This document shows, in pieces, positions 8,829 through 15,773 of a stretch of DNA of 64,000 nt. The stretch's first letter is position 1, and each line of letters begins with the position of its first letter. The position numbers were made by a program, and so were the translations under genes. The stretch is from Streptomyces griseorubiginosus (GTDB lineage Bacteria; Actinomycetota; Actinomycetes; Streptomycetales; Streptomycetaceae), in NCBI RefSeq assembly GCF_001514195.1, contig NZ_KQ948741.1, positions 258,905 to 322,904 on the forward strand, read 5' to 3'. The notes beneath the pieces are model-generated. The model saw nothing but the letters and a program-made list of their open reading frames with translations. It did not search any database and was not told where the DNA came from.

Positions 8829-9170
8829 GTGGACCTGTCCCTGTCGACCGAGACCGTCGGCGATCGCACGATCGTCAGGGTCGGTGGCGAAATCGACGTA
8901 TATACCGCGCCCAAGCTGCGCGAGCAGCTGGTCGAGCTGGTGAACGACGGCAGTTTCCACCTTGTCGTCGACATGGAGGGCGTGGACTTCCTCGACTCCA
9001 CCGGGCTCGGCGTGCTGGTCGGCGGCCTGAAGCGTGTGCGTGCCCATGAGGGCTCGCTGCGCCTGGTCTGCAACCAGGAGCGCATTCTCAAGATCTTCCG
9101 TATCACCGGCCTGACCAAGGTGTTCCCGATCCACACCTCGGTCGAGGAAGCGGTGGCGGCGACCGACTGA
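8829..9170 (+). CDS. bldG: Anti-anti-sigma factor BldG
   Basis: STAS-domain anti-sigma antagonist, 113 residues, essentially identical in layout to Streptomyces BldG, which is required for aerial mycelium and antibiotic production. The phosphorylatable serine is Ser57 in [16 protein letters not shown] start at 8829 has GGAGG five nt upstream. The next gene encodes its anti-sigma-like partner, as in S. coelicolor SCO3549-SCO3548. In S. coelicolor bldG is read from promoters upstream of the gene; here that region overlaps the 5' end of the divergent helicase gene. Confidence 0.97.
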   Translation: MDLSLSTETVGDRTIVRVGGEIDVYTAPKLREQLVELVNDGSFHLVVDMEGVDFLDSTGLGVLVGGLKRVRAHEGSLRLVCNQERILKIFRITGLTKVFPIHTSVEEAVAATD

Positions 9171-9290
9171 CCCGTTCCGGGCCCGTGCCCGGGGCGGCGA
9201 AGGACGCCGACAGAAGCAAGAAAGAAGGGGGGCTGGGCTTTCGGCGGCCCGGTCCCCCCGACAGCACGCCCGTTGTTCCGAGGGGGACGC

Positions 9291-9728
9291 ATGGCCACCG
9301 TTGAACTCCGCTTCAGCGCGCTGCCCGAGCACGTCAGGACCGCCCGACTGGTGGCGGCAGCGGTGGCGCGCAGGGCCGGAGTGGACGAGGCCGTCCTCGA
9401 CGAGGTCAGGCTCGCCGTCGGCGAGGCCTGCACCCGTGCCGTCGGACTGCACCAGAGCGGCGGGATCACCTCGCCGGTCCAGGTGCTGCTGATCGAGGAG
9501 GAGAAGCAGTTCTCCATCGAGGTCGGCGACGAGGCGCCGCGCTCGGCCCCGGGCGATCGGGCTCCCGGCGCTCAGGGTGACGACCACGACGTGGAGACCG
9601 AGGAGGACGAGATGGGCCTCGCGGTCATCAGCGGCCTCGTCGACGACGTCGAGGTCACCGCAGGGGAGCATGGCGGACAGATCCGTATGACCTGGCCGAC
9701 CACGCCGCCGGCCGCAGTGCTTCCCTGA
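9291..9728 (+). CDS. Anti-sigma-factor-like HATPase (BldG partner, SCO3548-like)
   Basis: 145-residue GHKL/HATPase_c_2 protein, start ATG 9291 behind GAGGGGGA. It follows bldG by 120 nt and is likely co-transcribed. The S. coelicolor counterpart binds BldG. The N-box region reads GEACTRAV: the glutamate (E45) is present, but the Asn that coordinates magnesium in SpoIIAB/RsbW kinases (EAxxNA) is replaced by Arg49. The second glycine box is weak (DEMGLAVISGLVDD), with an acidic linker before it (DDHDVETEEDE). It may therefore bind partners without being an efficient kinase. Confidence 0.88.
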   Translation: MATVELRFSALPEHVRTARLVAAAVARRAGVDEAVLDEVRLAVGEACTRAVGLHQSGGITSPVQVLLIEEEKQFSIEVGDEAPRSAPGDRAPGAQGDDHDVETEEDEMGLAVISGLVDDVEVTAGEHGGQIRMTWPTTPPAAVLP

Positions 9729-9754
9729 TTGATCCATCTGCCCGACATCTGTTC

Positions 9755-9798
9755 GACATGCGGAAGGGCCCCACCCCGGTGGGGCCCTTCCGCATGTC
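9755..9798 (+). terminator. Perfect 21-bp hairpin after the bldG operon
   Basis: GACATGCGGAAGGGCCCCACC (9755-9775) is followed two bases later by its exact reverse complement (9778-9798). It begins 27 nt after the stop of the anti-sigma-like gene. No T-tract follows. Confidence 0.9.
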
Positions 9799-10008
9799 GT
9801 CATGGGCTTTCTGTGCCTACAGTGGTCTGGTGCGATGCATTTCGTGAATTACTTCACGATCTAGATATCGTTCATGAATGCCTCCGGGGCATTACTGCTT
9901 TCAGGTTCTGTAAAGGCGAATTCCGTTTACCGCGCCCTGTTTTGATCAGGACGGGGTACCTACAATCCGTCCACATCTTGAGCTCAGCCCAAGCGTCAAG
10001 GAGGACGA

Positions 10009-12417
10009 ATGGCGGGGCTTTCTACCCCTGATCAGTTGGACCAGCCCACGACACATCTCGCGGCCGCGGTGCTCACCGACGACAACCGGGTGCTGATCGC
10101 GGTCATCGCGGTCGTCGCCCTGGCGGCGCTCGTGGTGGCGGGCGTCCTGGTGCGCCAGGTGCTCGCGGCCGGCGAGGGCACCGACAGCATGAAAAAGATC
10201 GCGGCGGCGGTCCAGGAAGGCGCGAACGCCTATCTGGCACGTCAGCTGCGCACGCTCGGCGTATTCGCCGTGGTCGTGTTCTTCCTGCTCATGCTGCTGC
10301 CCGCGGACGACTGGAATCAGCGCGCAGGCCGATCCGTGTTCTTCTTGATCGGCGCCGCCTTCTCGGCGGCCACCGGCTATATCGGGATGTGGCTCGCCGT
10401 GCGCAGCAATGTGCGGGTGGCCGCGGCGGCACGAGAAGCCACTCCGGCGGAAGGCGAGCCGGAAAAGGATCTCACCGCCGTCTCGCACAAAGCCATGAAG
10501 ATCGCATTCCGCACGGGCGGCGTCGTCGGCATGTTCACGGTGGGGCTCGGTCTGCTGGGCGCCTCCTGCGTGGTGCTGGTGTACGCGGCCGACGCGCCGA
10601 AGGTCCTGGAGGGCTTCGGTCTCGGCGCGGCCCTCATCGCGATGTTCATGAGGGTCGGCGGCGGCATCTTCACCAAGGCCGCCGACGTCGGCGCCGACCT
10701 GGTCGGCAAGGTCGAGCAGGGCATTCCGGAGGACGATCCGCGCAATGCCGCGACCATCGCCGACAACGTGGGCGACAACGTCGGCGACTGCGCGGGCATG
10801 GCGGCCGACCTCTTCGAGTCGTACGCCGTGACCCTGGTGGCCGCGCTGATCCTCGGCAAGGCGGCCTTCGGCGACTCCGGACTCGCCTTCCCGCTGCTCG
10901 TCCCGGCGATCGGCGTGATCACCGCGATGATCGGCATCTTCGCGGTCGCCCCGCGCAGGTCCGACCGCAGCGGCATGAGCGCCATCAACCGCGGGTTCTT
11001 CATCTCCGCGGTGATCTCGCTCGTGCTGGTGGCGGTCGCCGTCTTCGTCTATCTGCCGGGGAAGTACTCCGACCTCGACGGCATCACGGACACGGCGATC
11101 TCCGGCAAGGACGGCGATCCGCGGATCCTCGCCCTCGTCGCCGTGGCCATCGGCATCCTGCTCGCCGCCGTCATCCAGCAGCTGACCGGCTACTTCACCG
11201 AGACCAACCGCCGTCCGGTCCAGGACATCGGCAAAGCCTCGCTCACGGGGCCCGCCACCGTCGTCCTCGCCGGCATCTCGATCGGTCTCGAGTCGGCCGT
11301 CTACACCGCCCTGCTGATCGGCCTCGGCGTCTACGGCGCGTTCCTGCTCGGCGGTACGTCGATCATGCTCGCGCTGTTCGCGGTCGCGCTGGCCGGCACC
11401 GGTCTGCTCACCACGGTCGGTGTGATCGTCGCCATGGACACCTTCGGGCCGGTCTCCGACAACGCGCAGGGCATCGCCGAGATGTCCGGTGACGTCGAGG
11501 GCGCGGGCGCGCAGGTGCTCACCAACCTGGACGCCGTCGGCAACACCACCAAGGCCATCACCAAGGGCATCGCCATCGCCACCGCGGTCCTCGCGGCGTC
11601 GGCACTCTTCGGGTCGTACCGCGACGCGATCACGACCGGCGCGCAGGACGTCGGCGAGAAGCTCAGCGGGGCGGGCGCGCCGATGAGCCTGATGATGGAC
11701 ATCTCGCAGCCCAACAACCTCGTCGGCCTGATCGCCGGCGCGGCGGTCGTCTTCCTCTTCTCGGGGCTGGCGATCAACGCGGTGTCGAGGTCGGCGGGCT
11801 CGGTGGTCTACGAGGTACGGCGGCAGTTCCGCGAGCATCCCGGGATCATGGACTACAGCGAGGAGCCCGAGTACGGCAAGGTCGTCGACATCTGCACCAG
11901 GGACGCCCTGCGTGAGCTCACCACGCCCGGACTGCTCGCCGTGATGGCGCCTATCTTCATCGGGTTCACCCTCGGGGTCGGCGCCCTCGGCGCGTTCCTC
12001 GCGGGCGCGATCGGGGCGGGCACCCTCATGGCGGTCTTCCTGGCGAACTCGGGCGGTGCCTGGGACAACGCCAAGAAGCTCGTCGAGGACGGTCATCACG
12101 GCGGCAAGGGCAGCGAGGCCCATGCCGCGACGGTGATCGGCGACACCGTCGGCGACCCCTTCAAGGACACCGCGGGCCCCGCGATCAACCCGCTGCTGAA
12201 GGTCATGAACCTGGTGGCCCTGCTGATCGCGCCCGCGGTGATCAAGTTCAGTTACGGCGACGACAAGAGCATCGGCGTACGGATCCTCATCGCCGTGCTC
12301 GCGTTCCTCGTGATCGCCGGCGCGGTCTACGTCTCCAAGCGGCGCGGGATCGCCGTGGGTGACGAAGACAACGAGAAGAAGACGGCCAAGTCGGCGGATC
12401 CCGCGGTGGTTTCGTAG
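10009..12417 (+). CDS. hppA: Membrane-bound proton-pumping pyrophosphatase (K+-independent type)
   Basis: Integral-membrane H+-PPase, 802 residues, that couples pyrophosphate hydrolysis to proton export. About 16 hydrophobic segments are visible. The substrate motif DVGADLVGKVEQGIPEDDPRN includes the DxxxxxxxKxE signature and is followed by ADNVGDNVGDCAGMAAD. The second acidic motif is GDTVGDPFKDTAGPAINPL. GNTTKAITKG has Lys at the position that is Ala in potassium-dependent enzymes, which predicts K+ independence, as for the S. coelicolor enzyme. Start ATG 10009 has AAGGAGGACGA directly upstream. The 210-nt leader (9799-10008) is relatively AT-rich and holds its promoter (TACAAT at 9959 is a candidate -10). 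Confidence 0.96.
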   Translation: MAGLSTPDQLDQPTTHLAAAVLTDDNRVLIAVIAVVALAALVVAGVLVRQVLAAGEGTDSMKKIAAAVQEGANAYLARQLRTLGVFAVVVFFLLMLLPADDWNQRAGRSVFFLIGAAFSAATGYIGMWLAVRSNVRVAAAAREATPAEGEPEKDLTAVSHKAMKIAFRTGGVVGMFTVGLGLLGASCVVLVYAADAPKVLEGFGLGAALIAMFMRVGGGIFTKAADVGADLVGKVEQGIPEDDPRNAATIADNVGDNVGDCAGMAADLFESYAVTLVAALILGKAAFGDSGLAFPLLVPAIGVITAMIGIFAVAPRRSDRSGMSAINRGFFISAVISLVLVAVAVFVYLPGKYSDLDGITDTAISGKDGDPRILALVAVAIGILLAAVIQQLTGYFTETNRRPVQDIGKASLTGPATVVLAGISIGLESAVYTALLIGLGVYGAFLLGGTSIMLALFAVALAGTGLLTTVGVIVAMDTFGPVSDNAQGIAEMSGDVEGAGAQVLTNLDAVGNTTKAITKGIAIATAVLAASALFGSYRDAITTGAQDVGEKLSGAGAPMSLMMDISQPNNLVGLIAGAAVVFLFSGLAINAVSRSAGSVVYEVRRQFREHPGIMDYSEEPEYGKVVDICTRDALRELTTPGLLAVMAPIFIGFTLGVGALGAFLAGAIGAGTLMAVFLANSGGAWDNAKKLVEDGHHGGKGSEAHAATVIGDTVGDPFKDTAGPAINPLLKVMNLVALLIAPAVIKFSYGDDKSIGVRILIAVLAFLVIAGAVYVSKRRGIAVGDEDNEKKTAKSADPAVVS

Positions 12418-12441
12418 GTCCCTCGACGAGTCCCAGCTCAA

Positions 12442-12485
12442 GGGGCGGGCGGACGGCGCGTGTTCATGCGCCGCCCTCCCGCCCC
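12442..12485 (+). terminator. Hairpin after hppA
   Basis: GGGGCGGGCGGACGGCGC pairs with GCGCCGCCCTCCCGCCCC around a short loop, with one mismatch, starting 24 nt after the hppA stop. Confidence 0.8.
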
Positions 12486-12632
12486 GTCGCGTGCGGGCTC
12501 CTCGGCCGTGAGGCTTCTCTCGCATGGGGCAAACACCCGCAAACCGCCTTATTTGCGGCATTCGGCGTGTGGATCCGGTGCCCGTGGCGTGTAACGTCCG
12601 GTGGCCGAGAGGCCATGGAAGGGACCGATCCG

Positions 12633-13235
12633 GTGAACAAGAAGCTCGCGGCCGCACTGTCCGGCGGTGCGGTACTGGTACTGGCGCTGTCGGGATGCGG
12701 CGGCGGCGAAAAGGACAACAAGGAACTCGACGCCTGGGCCAAGAAGGTCTGCGACCTGGTGCCCGCCCAGAACAAGAAGATCACGGCGGCCTACGACGCG
12801 ATCACCAAGGCGGCCGAGGACACCGAGAGCACCCCGGCGGAGCTCCAGAAGGCCGACTCCCAGGCGTTCCAGGACCTGGCCGACGGCTACAAGGCGCGGG
12901 CCACGGTCATCCAGGGCGCCGGCGCGCCTCCCGGTGCCGAGGACGGCGCCAAGAAGCTCCAGAACGCCGTCAATCAGCTCTCGGCCCTCTCCGCGGCCTA
13001 CGGCGACATGAAGACGCAGGTGGACAAGCTCGACACCAAGGACCAGGCGAAGTTCGCCACGGGCCTCAAGGACGTCTCGGCGGAGATGCAGAAGGTGGAG
13101 ACGCAGCGTCAGACCGCGCTCAACGCGCTGAAGGAACTGGAGTCCGGCGACACCAAGCAGGCGCTGGCCGACCAGCCGGGCTGCAAGCAGTCCTCGGGGT
13201 CGCCGGCGGCATCGGCACCGGCCACGGACAGCTGA
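12633..13235 (+). CDS. Putative lipoprotein (SCO3546-like)
   Basis: 200-residue predicted lipoprotein. GTG 12633 is preferred over ATG 12615 because GGAAGGGA lies at 12617-12624, eight nt upstream, and the product then begins with a compact signal peptide (NKK, hydrophobic core, lipobox LSGC). The mature part is helical, Lys/Ala/Gln-rich and probably coiled-coil, with a cysteine near the N-terminus (KVCDLV) and one near the C-terminus (QPGCKQ), ending in a Ser/Ala-rich tail. No enzyme motif is visible; function unknown. Confidence 0.82.
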   Translation: MNKKLAAALSGGAVLVLALSGCGGGEKDNKELDAWAKKVCDLVPAQNKKITAAYDAITKAAEDTESTPAELQKADSQAFQDLADGYKARATVIQGAGAPPGAEDGAKKLQNAVNQLSALSAAYGDMKTQVDKLDTKDQAKFATGLKDVSAEMQKVETQRQTALNALKELESGDTKQALADQPGCKQSSGSPAASAPATDS

Positions 13236-13349
13236 GCGCTCCAGGCGGACCTTGATGCGACCTCAAGGCTGCCTCGCGCGAGGCGGGCCAGGGCTTCCGG
13301 GGTGTGAGGTGGGCCTGTGCGGTCGGGCCGTGCGGGCCACAATGGGGGC

Positions 13350-14885
13350 GTGAGTACCTCCAGCCTGCCCACGCTGCCCGCCGCTCCCACCGCCTCCGCC
13401 TCCGGAGGCGCCGACGTCGCCGCCCGGCTGCGGGACGCCCTGCTCGGGGCGTCCTTCACCGCCGACGGGCTGCTCGAACTGCTCGGTGCGCCCGCTTACG
13501 CGGCGCTCGCCCGCAGCGAGACCGTGCCCGCGCTCCGGGCGACCCGCGGGGACACCCCGCTGGAAGTGCTCGTACGCCTGTTCCTCCTTCAGCAGCCGGT
13601 GCCCCACGCGCGCGTGGCGGGCGTTCTGCCCGTCGACGCCTGTCTGGAGAGCGGCTGGCTGGTGCGCGCCGGCGGTGACGAGGTGGCCGCGACGGTGGAC
13701 GTACGGCCGTACGGCGGACCCGACGGCGAGGACTGGTTCATCGTGTCGGACCTGGGCTGTGCCGTCGGCGGCGCCGGTGGTATCGGCAGCCGGGACGAGG
13801 GTGTCGTCCTCGGGGTCGGCGGCGCCTCCACCACGCTCGCCGGCATCACCGTCCGCACGCCCGTCGGCTCCGCCCTCGACATCGGCACCGGGTCCGGGAT
13901 CCAGGCCCTGCACGCCGCCCAGCACGCCACGCGCGTGACGGCGACCGACCTCAACCCGCGCGCGCTGCACATCACGGCGCTCACGCTGGCGCTCTCCGGC
14001 GCCCCGGCGGCCGATCTGCGGGAGGGCTCGCTGTTCGAGCCGCTCCGGCAGGGGGAGACGTACGACCTCATCGTCTCGAACCCGCCCTTCGTGATCTCGC
14101 CGGGCGCCCGGCTGACGTACCGGGACGGCGGGATGGGCGGGGACGATCTGTGCCGCTCGGTCGTTCAGGGTGCGGGGGAGCTGCTGAACGAGGGCGGGTT
14201 CGCGCAGTTCCTCGCCAACTGGCAGCACGTGGCGGGGGAGGAGTGGCAGGACCGGCTCAGGTCGTGGGTGCCGCGCGGCTGCGACGCGTGGATCGTGCAG
14301 CGCGAGGTGCAGGACGTCACGCAGTACGCCGAGCTGTGGCTCAGGGACGCCGGTGACCACCGCGGCGACCCGGCCGCGTACCAGGCGCTGTACGACGCCT
14401 GGCTGGACGAGTTCGAGGCGCGCAAGGTGCGGGCCGTGGGCTTCGGCTGGATCACCCTGCGCAGGACCGGATCGGCCGAGCCCTCGGTCACCGTCGAGGA
14501 ATGGCCGCACCCGGTCGAGCAGCCGCTCGGCGACACCGTCCGCGCGCACTTCGAACGCCTCGACTACCTGCGCGCTCACGACGACGCGGCGCTGCTGGAG
14601 GCGCACTTCAAGCTCGTGCCCGAGATCGTCCAGGAGCAGGTCGGGCTGCCCGGCGCGGAGGACCCCGAGCACGTGGTGCTGCGCCAGCACCGCGGGATGC
14701 GCCGGGCCACCAAGGTGGACACCGTCGGCGCGGGCTTCGCCGGCGTGTGCGACGGCTCGCTGAGCGCGGGCCGCATCCTCGACGCGATCGCCCAGCTCAT
14801 GGGCGAGGACCCGGTCGTCCTGCGCGACCGCACGCCCGCGCAGATCCGGGTGCTGGTGGAGCAGGGGTTCCTGGAGCCGGCGTGA
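13350..14885 (+). CDS. Class I SAM-dependent methyltransferase (HemK/RsmC-like, DUF7059 type)
   Basis: 511-residue protein. An N-terminal all-alpha-like region (1-150) precedes a Rossmann methyltransferase: motif I VGSALDIGTGSGIQ (about 175-188), DLNPRA (motif II) and the catalytic NPPF of N6-adenine/N5-glutamine methyltransferases (IVSNPPFVIS, about 245-254). A C-terminal winged-helix-like domain (about 370-511) completes it. NPPF methyltransferases act on rRNA bases or release-factor glutamine; the substrate cannot be told here. Start GTG 13350 gives MSTSSLPTLP. The stop lies in the first unit of a 20-bp tandem repeat. Confidence 0.85.
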   Translation: MSTSSLPTLPAAPTASASGGADVAARLRDALLGASFTADGLLELLGAPAYAALARSETVPALRATRGDTPLEVLVRLFLLQQPVPHARVAGVLPVDACLESGWLVRAGGDEVAATVDVRPYGGPDGEDWFIVSDLGCAVGGAGGIGSRDEGVVLGVGGASTTLAGITVRTPVGSALDIGTGSGIQALHAAQHATRVTATDLNPRALHITALTLALSGAPAADLREGSLFEPLRQGETYDLIVSNPPFVISPGARLTYRDGGMGGDDLCRSVVQGAGELLNEGGFAQFLANWQHVAGEEWQDRLRSWVPRGCDAWIVQREVQDVTQYAELWLRDAGDHRGDPAAYQALYDAWLDEFEARKVRAVGFGWITLRRTGSAEPSVTVEEWPHPVEQPLGDTVRAHFERLDYLRAHDDAALLEAHFKLVPEIVQEQVGLPGAEDPEHVVLRQHRGMRRATKVDTVGAGFAGVCDGSLSAGRILDAIAQLMGEDPVVLRDRTPAQIRVLVEQGFLEPA

Positions 14886-15020
14886 ATCCGGCGGGGCCGG
14901 CGTGAATCCGGCGGGGCCGTCGTGGATCTGGCGGGCCGAGGTGAAGCCGGCGGGCTCGGCGAGAGTCCGGCAGGTCCGACGAGCATCCGGCAGGCCCGGC
15001 GTGAATCCGGCAGGGGCCCC
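14877..15020 (+). repeat. Degenerate 20-bp tandem repeat after the methyltransferase
   Basis: GCCGGCGTGAATCCGGCGGG recurs about seven times, the first two almost exactly (TGA at 14883 and 14903), later ones diverged. The first unit contains the methyltransferase stop codon. The remaining intergenic DNA to 15327 shows no gene. Confidence 0.85.
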
Positions 15021-15327
15021 GCGCCGCGCGGTCTGAATCCGGTCGGTTTTCGGCTCGGCAAGGACCGGATCCTGATCGTCCCCGGTCGCGGACCCCTGCG
15101 TATCCGGTCACACACGGCGGCGACCAGGGTGAGAACCGGGCGAGAACCTGACCGGATCCGTCGACGACCGGAGCAGGGGCCGTGCGCCCGGCCGGGAGCC
15201 GTCAGAGGGGTCCCCAGGCACCTCCAGGCGCCGGCGTTCACCCGGGGTTCGCCTGCCCGCCTTCCGCCCGTGCCAGTCTCCGTCGGAACCGCACACGCGG
15301 ACGGGAGAAGAGGGGGCGCGGGCAGCC

Positions 15328-15525
15328 ATGGAGAGCGAGACGGCGATCTTCGCGGGAGTGGTGTTCGCCCTGTTCGGAGGCGCGCTGCTGGTGTGGACCG
15401 CGGCCCGGCTGCGCCATCGCCGGCCCGTCGCCCTCGGTGTGAGTCCCGTCGCATCGGCGACCGTCGCGACCCTCGCCGCGCTGCTCGCGCTGGCCGTCGG
15501 CGCATGGTGCCTCACCCGCGTCTGA
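15328..15525 (+). CDS. Small two-helix membrane protein
   Basis: 65-residue protein with two hydrophobic segments (about 6-24 and 43-60) separated by a basic loop (ARLRHRRPVALG). The ATG at 15328 follows a GA-rich stretch (GGAGAAGAGGGGG) at some distance. A similar small membrane protein sits between the methyltransferase and topA in S. coelicolor, as far as I recall. Function unknown; the coding call rests on the clean membrane pattern and conserved position. Confidence 0.6.
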   Translation: MESETAIFAGVVFALFGGALLVWTAARLRHRRPVALGVSPVASATVATLAALLALAVGAWCLTRV

Positions 15526-15773
15526 AGGCGTCCCGGGGAGCCGCCCGACCGGTAAGGGGGAGATCGCCCTCCGGTTGAGCCGGAAAAGGCCGGTGGGGAC
15601 TCCGGGCGGCAGGAATGGCGGTAGTCGGGTTACCGTTCGAGTGGCCGTTGCGGGCTTTTCCCGTTTGACACGGGGGCGGGATGTACCGTCACACTCCGCA
15701 GCGTCAGCACGACCCGACCCCGGGAACCAAGGCCTGGGGGATACCCCAGCGTCGACCGGAGAGAAGAGCGAAG

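Noticed and set aside
9729-10031. Short open frame between the bldG operon and hppA
   Set aside because: It runs through the terminator hairpin and overlaps hppA in another frame; no ribosome site and no family.
15681-15773. Longer N-terminus for topoisomerase I
   Set aside because: The extra residues (YRHTPQRQHDPTPG) do not match the family; TTG 15774 restores the usual Streptomyces TopA start.
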